Below are positions 1 through 12,440 of a stretch of DNA of 64,000 nucleotides, piece after piece. A program made the translations under genes and the position numbers. The stretch lies in the NCBI RefSeq assembly GCF_964340395.1, contig NC_135549.1, positions 16,898,842-16,962,841 on the forward strand, given 5' to 3'. The notes under the pieces were generated by a model. It saw only the letters and a list, made by a program, of their open reading frames with translations. It did not search any database and was not told where the DNA came from. This DNA comes from Glandiceps talaboti (taxonomy: Eukaryota; Hemichordata; Enteropneusta; Spengelidae). The number at the start of each line of letters is the position of its first letter. Position 1 is the stretch's first letter.

Positions 1-721
1 CCTGTCAGACAGCAGTCAGGAAGTGCTTGGAAAATACTATGCAAGTATTAGAGAAAAGAAATAAATAGGTTGATAGTCTGAACAATCGCTGACAGGATTT
101 CATGAAAGGATGTTGTAAATATCAACAATATACATTTGATTCCCCATTTTAAGAACAACATAGATTAATAGTTCTGACTTTTTTCTTCACTTTTGATGGT
201 TCAAATGTAGTTATTATAAGGATAGGAAAAAACAAATGAACAATGGTCTGTGACTGTGAGGGCGCTATTTTGACGTCCAAGATGGGGTACAAACATGTAA
301 GCTATAGACTGTGGTTTCCAGTCTCTTATCGTCTTTGATAATTGGGACTGGTAAGGGCTAATTTAGCCATGGCGTTAATTGGCCCTATAATTTCCTTGCA
401 ATCTGATTGGCCAGCAATAGCAACAGTCAAAGCACTCATTTGATTGATGATTTGCAAACTACTGTGTACATCAATCCATATTGATTGCTGGCAGACAAAA
501 CATGAAAATGTTCTTGATTTCACTGGCGTTTTGATGATCCTTTTTCACAGGTGTCTGGATGGCTGTCATAATTGTTACTTTAATCAGATGACCTTAATGT
601 CAAGTGAAAGATGAACGATACATCACACATGTCCTGAATCCTGACAAAAATAGCAGCCGTTAGTGGTCTCAATACTCTTAAGTCCTATAACGAAGAGGAT
701 GATGGGTACTGGAATCCAGTC
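1..721. other. No recognisable feature
   Basis: AT-rich non-coding sequence. The only pattern noted is a stretch around 228-300 (AAACAAATGAA, then GGGCGCTATT) echoed around 1268-1330; this may be a small dispersed repeat. No supported coding region or RNA gene. Confidence 0.5.
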
Positions 722-1095
722 TAGTATAACTGCCAATATAAGACCGTGGTTGAAAGGAACATGTTACAAACAATGAAAGTAAACAACTGAATTGGATTAA
801 TAACACTTGGCACAGCATGTTGGAAGAACAGAGACTTGTATTACATTCCGTCATTTGAGAAGAACAGTTTTATGGCCATTTTACATAATAGTTTCACAAA
901 ACAAATTTCCTGTTCCCCTGGCATTTCATGTACACATACAGAGGCCATAAAACTGTTCTTATTAAAGCATGAAATGTAATACAAACCTCTGCTGTTCCAA
1001 CATGCTGTGCCAAATGTTATTAATCCAATTCATTTTTTTACCCTGTTTGTAACATGTTCCGTTCATCCACGGTCTGCTGTCGGCAGTTGTATAAG
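722..1095. repeat. Foldback element A (about 370 bp inverted repeat)
   Basis: The left arm begins AGTATAACTGCC and carries AGACCGTGG, GGAACATGTTACAAAC and TTGGATTAATAACA. The right arm carries the reverse complement of each in mirrored order, ending near 1095. A second, inner inverted pair (AGAACAGTTTTATGGCC and its complement) lies near the centre. Non-coding. The same family recurs at 9837-10189, so it is a dispersed non-autonomous element of MITE or foldback type. Confidence 0.85.
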
Positions 1096-2501
1096 CTAAT
1101 GACAGGCTGCGCATCATTCAGTTTAAAAAGAAACATATTTTCCACATTCTTTCCCTGACACATTAAATGAAATTGTATTTTTATTTACAATAAATGTTTA
1201 TCTATAATTCTGCTTTTTTTATTTTCACTTTGTATGCTTGTGACCAATGCACAGTTGCAGTGGGAGGATAAAAACAAATGAAATTTGGTGTCTGACTGCC
1301 TGGGGGCGCTATTGCATTGAAGTTGCACATGAAACATGGTTGCACAAGCTTTTAGACAAAGCTGCTCTGCATTCACCCTAACCCCTCTCATGGTGTCATC
1401 AGGCAATTAATCTTATTTCGTATAATTTTCAGTGCCTTCCAAAGTGTAATTATTTATTTTGATATATGTGTACATTTGGGCCGGTGGACTATTATAAGAG
1501 ATTAAAAGTAATAATAATTATTCATGATTACATGTAACACACTCATTTTCAGATTTTTCATTTTATTTTGACAAGATATTTAATTTGAGCTGGGCCAAAA
1601 GTGAAGATTTCATTTCAAAATCTAATGATGCATGTAGGTAGAAAATTACAACTTGTGACAAATGCCGATATGAGCATAGTTAGGTAAATTATGATATAGC
1701 ATATGCTATCATGAGGAGTTGTTAGACTTGTTAGGCAAGTGGTGGTGGTGGAATGTGAGCTTAGTTAGGGAAATGATAAGGCTGGCCTTTATACACAGCC
1801 ATGGAGGAGTCATCATACATATGCAGGTTTTTTCAGGTAACCCGTACATGTGTATCTCTGTGTGTCATTGAATGTGGTTGCTTTATATTTAGTCTGTGAG
1901 ATACGCCTTCTTGGGGCACCCTCTCTTAAGAGTGGCCCATGAGGGTGACTTAAAATACAATCTTCCTGACATTGGTTATAAATAAATGGATAAACAAGAA
2001 GAAAGAAAGAGCTATGAAAGTAATTTGAAACTGCATAATATGCAAAATAAGATTTGCAACTGTGCATTGGTCACAAGCATATGCAAAATAAGATTTGTCA
2101 CATATTCATGCCATTCTGTAGAAGAGTGAGTATCATGTGACTTTTTTAAAGGATGAAGTTTGATGAATACAGAGGGATGTATCGTCACTATCCCGCTATG
2201 TTTACAACTTTTAATATTTGCCTTCAAATCTAGCCATGTCAAAGGATCACTTAGGAGGAGTATCCTTGGCTGAATAGCCTCCATGACAGGCTGGGTGGTT
2301 CACTTGGCAAGTGTTGTCACCACTCAGCCTGGAGACTTCAGTTGTGCGGAACAGATAGTAAAAATAGCATCGATGGTGTTGTAGCTCATCAGTTCAGTTT
2401 ACATGATAACTTAAAATATTTATCCACATGCCAATCCATCCTTGTTGTTACCGCAACAGGCTAAATGATTTTGACGAAGTCCAATAGCACACACATACCC
2501 A
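1096..2501. other. Non-coding stretch without recognisable features
   Basis: AT-rich sequence with small local duplications only (for example TATGCAAAATAAGATTTG twice at about 2040-2100). No ORF here resembles a known protein. Confidence 0.5.
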
Positions 2502-2515
2502 AAGAGAAAGAGAAA

Positions 2516-2612
<97 letters not shown>

Positions 2613-2613
2613 G
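2502..2613. repeat. (GA)n microsatellite
   Basis: Almost uninterrupted GA dinucleotides, with a few AAAG interruptions at both ends. Open frames across it read only ERER or SLSL and are not genes. Confidence 0.97.
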
Positions 2614-5600
2614 CACAATCACTCTGAATATGACTGACTTCAGCAATTTGTATACATATAAAACAATAATTTATTGGTAGATTTAGAACATAATGAGAAG
2701 GTTGAATGACATCCACTGAAGTTATACTGTCAGCACATAAAATGATAGCACTGATAACAAGTCAGACTAAAATGGTGCAGTCTAACATGACTTCTCCTAC
2801 CTACAATAACATGGTTTCTACCTGATAACAGCATGCATACTGTACCCCTTAGGTATTTGAAGATGACACACTGTACCACCCAGCTCATCACAGATGACAC
2901 ATTGTGTACCACCCTGCTCAAAGTTGGTACACTGCGCCATACAGCTGATTCAAGTTGGCACATTGTACCACTCGGCTCATTTAAATGTGGCCTTGTTGGT
3001 AAATAAAAAAATTCAATTCATTCCTCTTACAGTTCACCTTTCATGAAATACAATAGAAAACAAAAGATAAAGTTCTAGAACAAATATTGAACACTGAACA
3101 AAACATCTATACATATTCACTTTAACTAAGGCACTGAAAAGAATAGGTCAAAGTTCAAAGTTCAAGAGTCATTGCATGATTCACTGGACTATCTTTTTAT
3201 GCCACATAATCTTCAGTTGCCAAATTCTAACATGAAAAGTTGTGGAAGGGGTTAATAAATTCTTTTATATACTAACTTTTACGTTATAGTCATTTTTGTT
3301 TTAATTTGTTTACAAGAAGTCGTGTACTTTCTCCTGTCCAAATGTTGTCACTTTTGGTCCTGCCTTCTCTGAATCTAACTGTTCATTCCTTCTGAAATAG
3401 TAAGTGAGTAGTTTACATGGGGTTCCTATACTAGGTTGAGTGAATGCAGTGTTAGCCAATAGGAGTTTTACAGATACCAAACTACATGGCATCGTGCACC
3501 AACTGCACTTAAATTTCTCTGCCCACTGCATGTACATCAACTTCAAGCAACTTTAGCAGTCAACCTCCATTGACCCTGCTTTGGAAGTCAACCTTCGTTG
3601 ACCCTGATGTATCAACCAATAGAAATCTTCCTAGCTCATTGCATCAATTTTCTTTTTCATGATGTCGTCTTTACTGAGAGCAGTTGAACAATGACTTAAA
3701 CTTTGTGCCCCCCCCCCTCTCTCCAACACACTAACAATGCATATTTGCAACACTGTTGCAAATCAAGCTTTTCTATGGACACTAAAGTGACAATTTTGAT
3801 AGTGTAAATAGTCAAACCAACCAATGGTTGACTTCTAATTCAGTTAGTGGGCGATAAAGAGAGATCTTCATGGATGAGTTTGATGCCACTTAACTTCGCA
3901 GAATCTTATCCTTGAAGAACTTCTTTACTGAACTCTAATCAATACGTGACAATTCAGCAAACTGGTACAGCTGCTTGTTTAGTTCACCATGACTTGCATG
4001 ATGTGTTGGTTCAAAATACACAGATTGTGCCATGGTTCTAGACTGTCTATAGCATGTAGAAGTGGCTCTATGTGCCATAGTCAGGCATGTACATACTGAC
4101 ATTGAATTACTCTTAGTATACAACAGAATATAAAGAAGATGGCCACAGCGGAATGAAGGACCAAGAAAAGGTGACATTTTCTTACAGTTTGATATTTTAT
4201 TGTATGATACTTGTACACCAGTGTGATATGCTGGTATAATCTTTTGACATTGAATTGTATTGTTTCTACAGCTTTCAAACTTTCCCCGGTATTCCAAAAA
4301 TGACTTGAGAACGGTCATGGAATGTAAGCTCTAAGGTGCAAGTATCTGCAGGACTTGATAATCACTGAAGAATTCAAAAGCTAGCCATGCAATTGTACTG
4401 TAGTTAGTGAACAAATCAAATTCTGTACAAATTGTGAAGACGCCAAGTCTGCTAATAACATCAAATTGACAACAATTTTTGACTGCTTTTGAAGAAAGAC
4501 AAAGACCAATTAGTCAGTGAGTACAGAATCTATGTCTTGCTGGTTTTGAATAGTGTCTTCAAGTTGGAGAAAAGTCTGACCATATTTACACCTTCCAATT
4601 AGACACTTTTTTTATGCAAGAAATCTACCATTACATTGTGAATTGAACCAAATCTATTTACACATACATAAACGTACCAATTTATAGCATTTACCTTATA
4701 GCCGTGGGATATTGTAAAAACTTACATTGCAAGTCACTCTGACAACGACTTCATGTTCACCGTTTCTAAAATACTGCCATCAATTCCCATCTCACCATAC
4801 TATTTTGACAATCGTTGCATGTGTCATGTCTTGTGTCGTACATTTTACCCAATACCACACACCAAGTACAAGTATTACAATATTTGATTTCATTTTTTTT
4901 TTTAATTCTTACATCAAAGTAACCTTATAGTATTTCTCATAGTAATATTCCTACGACCCTTTGTACAATACCAATGGCACACTGTAAACCTCGATATTTT
5001 CGCCACTAGAAAATTTTTTGATTTTACAGTCTTCAGCTAGTTCTCAAAGACCATTATTTTTTTACTAATAAGCAGACTGGTACTTTGTTTTCATCTACAA
5101 GAAGGTATTTTTAATAGTCACTACTTTATTTTTGTGTGTTTTTGTTTTCCAGCAAGCGAAAGTAAGCCTTTAATAGTGAAAATTTCCAAGTTTACAGTAT
5201 CCTTGCATTCTTATTAAGCTCAACACCAAAGAAATACATGCCCCTCATGAATCATACAGAAGATTTGAAAACTGCCCCCAACATGAGCTGTTTGTTTGTT
5301 TGTTGAATATTGCACTCCAATTGTAAAGCTAGTTGACCAATAACAGCTATGTCTGAGGTGATGCAATCATAGACAGTGGTGAGGTCTGCTGTCTGTGATA
5401 AAATGAATAGTTGTCTCCAAAACAGATCTAAATGCAATGAAAACTGGCTGATCAAAACATCCTTTTAGGTATCTCCTAAATTCCGTAAACTTAAACATAG
5501 AGCAAAAATGAAAAATGTAACTTTTAATGATTTCAGATGTTTTTTTACCACAGTATCAATGTGTAAAAGCAAATTCTTGAAATATCGGATGATTTTTGAA

Positions 5601-6705
5601 GTCATGGGTGCCAAGAAGTTAGATGGGTGCCCCAACAAGTTAGACAGAGAGGGTAGCAAAGAGGGGTGGGAAGAGGGTTTACCAACATGAATGGTATAAT
5701 CTCATTTTTACATTATTATACAGATGGATTCCATGTCATCACCATCATCAAATCTCATTCAAGTGTGAACAAGCACAAAATTCCCCTCAAAAACCATGTG
5801 AACAATACCTTCACCACCTTCAAAGTAAAATGGTTGCTCCCAATATGGCCAAACTGGTTCAAGTAAGAGTTGTTTGTTTGAAAGCTTGTTCAATCACATG
5901 CCTTTCATTTTGTCACACATCAACACATGATAGGTTCCCCCCTTCTTGTGTCATTTGTATAGTGTGTGAGACTAGGTTAACCTGTTTTCCTCTTCAAATT
6001 CATCCCAGTCTCTGCTTGATAGATCCAATATTTTATCAAGCAGACTAATTCACACAATTTACTTTTCAATGTAAAAGTATCAACTTTACCGTGGCTCTTC
6101 TATATGTTACATTTTTTTTTCATTCTCATACTTTTTGTTTAGTTTTCTGTATCATTTCATATCTGAATTGAACTATTGAAAAGCTAGGGGGTCATGTAAC
6201 ATGTACTTTGCATGTACTTTGCATGGAATTTGCATGTAATTTGTACGGAATTTGCAAGGAAAAGAAAAAGGGAGATGAATATTTTAACTATAGACCTGGC
6301 CAGTCAAACACAAATCTCACACAAATTAACCCAAAATGTTGAAATATAATTTGTTGACAGAAAAGAAATGGCTGTCATTATTTAGTTATTAGTTATTACA
6401 CTGAGATTGGTATAAACATATAGCACCATGACATGGCTGATAATCTGTGCAAAAAAAAAAGCGACTACTTCAGTGGATCACTGGCACATTGAATAATTAA
6501 ACACAAATTTTCTTTTGAAATGGTGGAATTAATTTTCAACTTAGAAAACATACAAAACTGGCATCAAAATCGTGTAATAATCCAAACTATGACATCAACT
6601 AGACTGATTTTGAAATATATATGATGCAAGATTCTGGTGCAGTCACAAAACAATATAAAATGTATTTTCATAATTAATCCTCAACACTGTCAATTTCATA
6701 GGAAC
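2614..6705. other. Non-coding flank downstream of PDZRN
   Basis: No supported gene on either strand. The ORFs present lack similarity and biased composition. Possible AATAAA signals on the minus strand lie near 4196 and 5126, so part of this stretch may be PDZRN 3' UTR if the UTR is long. Small imperfect duplications occur (for example TCAACCTCCATTGACCCTG and its near copy at 3560-3605). Confidence 0.4.
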
Positions 6706-6776
6706 TGGGGGTGGGGTGGGGGGTTTCAATGTATATCTGAAGAGGGAGGGTCGGGGTGGGGGTGGGGGGGGGTTTC
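6706..6776. repeat. G-rich low-complexity repeat
   Basis: GGGGGTGGGGTGGGG-type runs recur twice, each followed by GGTTTCAA. The plus strand could form G-quadruplexes. No coding role is seen. Confidence 0.8.
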
Positions 6777-7460
6777 AAAGTATTTCAAAGTACCCAGTAT
6801 ATCCGAGCAAGTTTTAACCATTTTAATTGTTACAATGCTCTCTCGTCTGGCAGCCTGGTAGAGTTCCGATTTCATCTCAAGTTTCATTTTCTAGCTTATA
6901 TCACAGTTATAGTGTACAAGTTGTCACATTGAATTTCCTTTATAAAGTTATGTACATGAAGCATACTTTTCACGACAAATAAGCCTCCAAGCAGCTCTTG
7001 ATAAATTACACATTTTTTGAAGAATAAACATACAGGAATAGCAAATGAACTAGATACAGGTGGCACATTGAAAATTGTGTGCATAAATATAGACACTACT
7101 ATAACCAAAAAAATACTACCATTTTACAGAGTGACATTAAAAACATTGTTATTACTTCAATCTATAGTGCTACTCCTTAAAGGTAAATGTAAAGTATCTC
7201 ATGTCTCCTTAAATGTCAAATTTATGGGTCATTAATTTAAAAAAAAGTCTTGTTATTTCACCATTTTACATAATAAGTCATTCAGAAAAAAACTCCAGTC
7301 AATACAAGCTAAGATTCGACTGGTTGCCATAGTTACAATGCTATGACAGATCCCTTTTTTGTCTTTATGTAAATTATCAAGTGTCAAATTCAAAGTGTCA
7401 TTGCAATGTCATTGTCATGTTTTGTTGCTACCGTGCTACTACACATTTTTAGATTCCGTA
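6777..7460 (-). other. Probable start of the PDZRN 3' UTR
   Basis: This AT-rich non-coding sequence follows the PDZRN stop codon on the minus strand. Neither the end of the transcript nor a polyadenylation site could be fixed from the sequence. Confidence 0.5.
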
Positions 7461-9191
7461 CTACACAGTAGTCACGTTTAAAAGAGGATTGAACTTTTTC
7501 AGAGTTTCTGGGCTAAGTTTGCTGCCGTGTGCTAGCATTTCTTGCACGGTGACAAAATCGTCAAATATTTTTCTGCCTTTCTTTTTCAGCATTCTTTTAT
7601 GGCTCAATTCCACAATGCTTTCTTTCTTCACATCCCCTTCTTCGTTTTGTTCCTTCAAAGACTCCATTCGTGCTCGGATCATGAATTCTTTCCGCCGTTT
7701 CTGATCGCGAGCTCGCTCGAGATGTCTCTTCCTGTCTTCTTTACACCAGTATCTGCCCATTTTGATTTCACTCACAGCATCGTCATCTGTTGTCATTCCG
7801 CTTCTTTCCTCTTTTATCTTATTGGCTCGTTCTTTCAATATACGATCTCTGGCATGCTTCCTTGTAATATATCGTGTTCCGTCACTGCGTATTTTCACTT
7901 TCCATTCAGTGTCCATTTTCTCTTTCTTGTCGTCTACAGCTGGACTTAGACTCATCTCCTCATGTTGTTGTATAAGGTGCAGATAACTCTGGTAGTGCTG
8001 TGCATAATTTGGCACTCTGTAGTCAGATATTCGTTGCATGCTTTGTCTCAAATGCAAATTTTGTTCCTGAAGTCGCCTATTTTGTTCTATTAACTGTGAC
8101 GTTTGTTGATGCATCATAAATGCATTTTCAGAGCTGGCTTGTGAACTTGTTGATGACTGTGAATGAAGACTGCCATTACTAGTCACCTGCTTTCTATGTT
8201 GGTTGCTGGTACTTCGCGATTGATTAGACGAGATATGATTTTGATTTGTGTCTCGTTTATCTCTAGTTGGGCTCGCAACTTTCTCTTTGGTAGAAGGTTT
8301 GTCTTTCGGTTTAGGTTTGGTGGGGCTAACAGCTGGTGTGCCCTTTTGAGACTTTCCATCGTGCTTAATCGGAGTGTGAGCACGTTTGCTAGATCCTTTT
8401 CCAGACCCTGAACTATCCTTCTCCGAGCTGCTTTCCCTTCGTCTATCCCTCTCTCTTTCTCTGTCCCTTTCATGGTCACACTCAGTGCTAGATCGCAAGT
8501 GTAGGGTCAAAGCAGCCCTTTCTTCAGATTGCACACTATCCTTACAGTCATCCCTGTCTATACGGCCATCTTTGTCCTTGTCACTGTCAGACATTCTTTT
8601 GGCACTCAACTGTTCTTCTTGTACTGTTGTAAGAATGTTCTGATGAGCTTGAGGATATTCTTGAGGTAACCATAGCGATTCCTCAGTTTTACTCCTCAAG
8701 TTCTGTTCAAATGCGTTGTTAGTGTAACAGAGGTTTTCCGTTGGATTGAAGGGTGGCAGTTCAGGCTTGTGTAAATACTGCTGAGAAATACCAGTGTTGG
8801 TGTCTGGTAGAGTAGTAAACGACGGCAAATGGCCCATTTCTTGTCTAGGTAGTCGTCCATTGCAGTCTGACTGTGAATCTTCAAATTTAGTTTCCAAAGC
8901 CTCTCTAAATTTGAGGCAATCTTCCAAGGAGATTTCATGTCCTGTTAAATCTTGGTCAGCAAGGTCAGTTGATGTAAAGCTATCATTGCTGTATCTTAAT
9001 TCACCGCTACCAAGGCTGCCCGAGTCTGCCTGGTGTTTCTGACAATCATCAGCTATTTCTTGTTCCGAGCTCTCATCATTACGAGTGCTTTCATCAGTTC
9101 TTCCGACACCGCTATCTTTTTCATGTTGTGTGGATGCATTTTCAGTTGTTCCAGTGTCTGTGGTACCTCCCTCATCATTATGGCCACATTC
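7461..9191 (-). CDS. pdzrn3/4: PDZRN3/4 last coding exon (C-terminal 576 residues)
   Basis: The acceptor (tttgtag) lies just above 9191 and the stop is TAG at 7463-7461. The exon starts with a whole codon and opens with an acidic Ser/Thr region containing HEKDSGVGRTDESTRNDESS, nearly identical to vertebrate PDZRN3. A Lys/Ser/Arg-rich low-complexity stretch follows (about 8230-8520), then a Gln-rich helix (QLIEQNRRLQEQNLHLRQSM, about 8130-8030) and QHYQSYLHLIQQ. The strongest block is the last 150 residues, from EWKVKIRSDGTRYIT through EERSGMTTDDDAVSE, GRYW and LSHKRMLKKKGRKIFDDFVT to the terminal VTTV. VTTV is a class I PDZ ligand (S/T-x-V) found at the end of PDZRN3 and PDZRN4. The function of the middle region is not established. 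The family assignment is very secure; the choice between PDZRN3 and PDZRN4 is not. Confidence 0.96.
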   Translation of the reverse strand, partial: ECGHNDEGGTTDTGTTENASTQHEKDSGVGRTDESTRNDESSEQEIADDCQKHQADSGSLGSGELRYSNDSFTSTDLADQDLTGHEISLEDCLKFREALETKFEDSQSDCNGRLPRQEMGHLPSFTTLPDTNTGISQQYLHKPELPPFNPTENLCYTNNAFEQNLRSKTEESLWLPQEYPQAHQNILTTVQEEQLSAKRMSDSDKDKDGRIDRDDCKDSVQSEERAALTLHLRSSTECDHERDRERERDRRRESSSEKDSSGSGKGSSKRAHTPIKHDGKSQKGTPAVSPTKPKPKDKPSTKEKVASPTRDKRDTNQNHISSNQSRSTSNQHRKQVTSNGSLHSQSSTSSQASSENAFMMHQQTSQLIEQNRRLQEQNLHLRQSMQRISDYRVPNYAQHYQSYLHLIQQHEEMSLSPAVDDKKEKMDTEWKVKIRSDGTRYITRKHARDRILKERANKIKEERSGMTTDDDAVSEIKMGRYWCKEDRKRHLERARDQKRRKEFMIRARMESLKEQNEEGDVKKESIVELSHKRMLKKKGRKIFDDFVTVQEMLAHGSKLSPETLKKFNPLLNVTTV

Positions 9192-9233
9192 CTACAAAAT
9201 AATGACATAAAACCTTGTGGTTAGTGTGTGCTG

Positions 9234-9270
<37 letters not shown>

Positions 9271-9836
9271 CTCTTCGCTGTTCATGAATTCCAAAATAAG
9301 ATTGAGTCAATTTCGATGGACTAATCCTTTATCTGTTCAATCCTTCCTATTCAATGAATTGTAATAAACGTCAATACCCTAGATACCTGCAAGCAATACT
9401 TTGAATATGACCGCAACAGTCATTTGTAATACATTTCTTTGTATATTCTTCATGTGGTTACCATGGAAACGGCAGTACTTTTTTTCTCCCCTGTTCTAGT
9501 ATGTAACTGTGATATAGTAACAGTTACTGATTGGGATTGTATATTATGCACTTACATGTTTTAGTGCAATTCAATACAAAATTGACTAGTATTTGTAATG
9601 TTGGAAAGCTCTCAATATTTCACACAGTGTGTGTCTCTATATCTAGACCATCAAGACTTGTAGACAATAGCAGAGTTTACTTATATTCACTACATAGAAA
9701 CTGTAATGTATTGTAATGTACGAATCAATGTATTCTTTGACATAAAGCGGAGAGTCCTCTATTTACAGTTGAATGATATGTAATGATTGAGAAATATCAA
9801 GGAAGTCATTCCCTTAAAATAACATAGGGAATTCTA
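9192..9836 (-). other. 3' end of the 35 kb PDZRN intron, with poly-T tract
   Basis: Intronic sequence upstream (in sense) of the last exon. It contains a run of about 29 T at 9236-9264, which reads as poly-A in the PDZRN transcript and is not the polypyrimidine tract. Otherwise featureless. Confidence 0.6.
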
Positions 9837-10189
9837 AGTACGACTGCAGACATCAGACCATGAATGAATGGAACCTGTCACAAACAGGGAAAGTAAACAA
9901 ATGAATCGTACTAATAACATTTGACACAGCATATTGGAACAGCACAAGATTTGTATCACACAGTTTGGTTTCATAAGAACCAGTTTTATGGCATCTTTAT
10001 GTGTACATGAAATACCTGGGAACTGGAAACTTGTTTGTGAACGTGAACTATAATGTAAAGTGGCCGTAAAACTGTAATACAAGTCTCTGTACTTCCAACA
10101 TGCTGTGCCAAGTGTTATATTAATCCATTTCCTTTTCCTGGTTGTAACATTTTTCCATTTGTCTATGGTCTGATGTCTGCAGTTGTATA
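9837..10189. repeat. Foldback element B (about 350 bp inverted repeat)
   Basis: The left end reads TACGACTGCAGACATCAGACCAT and the right end holds its complement (ATGGTCTGATGTCTGCAGTTGTA). Arms share AACAGGGAAAGTAAAC and TAATAACATTTGACACAGCAT with element A (722-1095). It has the same foldback family structure with a central AAACTG/CAGTTT pair. Non-coding. Confidence 0.85.
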
Positions 10190-10651
10190 TTTAGAGGAAA
10201 TCATGAAAATGTTTGAGAAAACACTGACTTAGCGTATACTGACTGTAACACGCCACATTTCTATGCAGAAAAACGTACAAAAACTGATGTGAATCAACTT
10301 GCCATACAAATTTACAATGCACACATCCCAAGAAATATGCCTACCACATGTCAGACTAGCCAAATATACATCCTGTACTTTTGAATGAAAATAACCCTTT
10401 TACATCTAATTTGCATACCAATGATGGGCTCACCTATATAGTCACCTTTAGAAACATCGGCACCAACTTTCAGACCAATGGCAATGTATTTTTTGCCGAG
10501 TTTTTAGAATAACTTTCTTACAGCTAATTTACATATCACTATGATCTGATCACTTTGCCTTGAACAACCAACTGGACACCAAATGTGACATCCCAACCAA
10601 GTTCTATTGCAAATCACCCAGTGATTGTAGACTTTATCATTTATACACATA
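10190..10651. other. Diverged repeat sequence in the PDZRN intron
   Basis: Contains phrases such as CTAATTTGCATACCA and CTAATTTACATATCA spaced about 110 bp apart, next to GTGACATCCCAACCAAGTTC. A related phrase (CATTTGCATATCACTGAT) occurs near 39565. This looks like an old degenerate tandem repeat. No gene. Confidence 0.4.
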
Positions 10652-10769
10652 CACACTAGCACATGTACACACACACACACACGCGCACACACACACACAC
10701 GTGCACACACACATAAGCACATATAAAAAAACACATACATACAGACAGACAGAGACAGACAGACAGACA
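10652..10769. repeat. (CA)n / (GACA)n compound microsatellite
   Basis: CA dinucleotides with CG interruptions pass into GACA tetranucleotides (ACAGACAGACAG). Confidence 0.95.
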
Positions 10770-12057
10770 TTTCAGCATGCCTATAGCACTACTGAACTTT
10801 AGTTCATTTGTCCTAAAAAAATTTATTCCTATAAATAAACCTCAACACTTCTAACAAGAAAAAGATTGGCAAGGGAGTATTTGCGAATGAATCACAAGAA
10901 ACGGCAGAACCTAGATATGAAGTCACAGAAATTGTTTTCACAAGAAAATTACAGCTAAAGACCCCAACTGAGAAAAATTTCCTTTTACTATACAATATGG
11001 CTTCTACAGAAACTATCATTGCTTGTACTGAAAACACATAAAAGCACGGAGAGGACGAGACATTGCTGTGAAGGATTACCGACGAGTGGAAAATTAGAAA
11101 TTAGAAACCAGAGAAAACGGAAATGAAGTCGGTAAGAAGAGCCTAAAAATAGAAAATTAATGGCTTAGATAATCTAAGATGGTGTGAGAGATGATATCTA
11201 AGGCAGCGTACAATTTACTTGATGGTAATGATACTCCTCCAGAGTAACATGAAAGATGGCATGACAGCCCAAACTTATCATTAACGTCGTTGATGACAAC
11301 ATATGTAGCATCTGAAAAGTGTCTCGATCAATAAATTTCCAGTAATGCATCGCATCGACAATCCAGGTCAAAGGTCAGGATGCACCAACATTAAAAGAAG
11401 TTGCTTTTATGCCCTTTACTCAATAAGTCATCGCTTTGAGTCATATTGTCTTTTTAGTGATATTAAGAAAGAGAACTGTTCCTACGAGATAAGCTTAACA
11501 TCACAACAGTGTCCTACAGTCAAAAACTTATAGCGTTATAAATCATTTATTGAACTACATCACATAAATACTACTTTGGAGATCTATGGATACAGAATCT
11601 TAAACTGCTGCTTGGTGAGAGGGGGAAAAAATATGTCCAGAAGAAAAATATACATAATTATTCCGAGTTATAATCATTATTTATGAAACTACCCTACATG
11701 ACACAAACTCTATTTTGCAGATTCTAAGATGACTGAATCATAAAATTCTGATGGCATAAATGAAGAAAAATGAGTGTAAAACACATGTTACATGCCTATA
11801 GCAGTTCAGTCAATCATAATAATGATGCAGCCTGCATCTAAATTAATATATATATATATAAAGACAGTAGTTATTGTCATGCAAAATAGTGTTCTTGTCC
11901 TGGAATAACTACTTCAGTATTTAAAAGTGTAACAGAACTTGATTTGTTTGATAGAACTGGAGACCCACCGATGAAGAGGAGCTCAGTCTCTTCGAAATAT
12001 TTGGGTCAGAACTGTATGGTTTATGATATTATTTATAATATAGAACCTCGGTGTAAG
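10770..12057. other. Intronic sequence without recognisable features
   Basis: AT-rich, no similarity to known coding sequence on either strand; a short TA run lies at about 11848-11860. Confidence 0.5.
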
Positions 12058-12058
12058 T

Positions 12059-12135
<77 letters not shown>
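12058..12135. repeat. (GT)n(TA)n microsatellite
   Basis: A short GT run continues into about 65 bp of perfect TA dinucleotides. The downstream side carries GTACCTATCTGAGGATTAGG and then ACCATAGGGGGAAATC, motifs shared with the 76 bp satellite at 27-30 kb. Confidence 0.95.
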
Positions 12136-12139
<4 letters not shown>

Positions 12140-12440
12140 CTATCTGAGGATTAGGGGGAATATACATGCGGAAAAAATCTACCATAGGGGGAAATCATCT
12201 TTAGGGAGAAAATTTTGTTTCCCCTTAACGTTTTGAGATTATGATTCAATACTTTCCGATGTGCCTCTTGAAGTGTTAAAGATTGACACAACAGGGAATG
12301 ATAATACAATCTCATATATCAGGTTTCAACCACAGGAACTGATTTAAATTGGTGATATCAGGGACTCCAAAATCGACAGTTTATATGTTCGATGCATAAA
12401 AAGTCAACCATGGGGGGAAGTGAGGTTTTTTTAAATTTAA
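12136..12440. repeat. Dispersed remnant of the AGGGGGAAAT satellite motif
   Basis: Contains TAGGGGGAATATACATG, ACCATAGGGGGAAATC, TAGGGAGAAAATT and TTTCCCCTTAACG within 100 bp, then GTCAACCATGGGGGGAAG near 12405. These are the conserved core of the 76 bp satellite and of the copies around 41.4-41.75 kb. Confidence 0.6.

Noticed and set aside
2420-2716. Open frames of Ser-Leu or Glu-Arg repeats across the GA tract
   Set aside because: They arise from the (GA)n microsatellite and exist in several frames at once.
3935-4318. 127-codon minus-strand open frame
   Set aside because: No similarity, no codon or composition bias, overlapping frames of similar length; treated as chance in the downstream flank.
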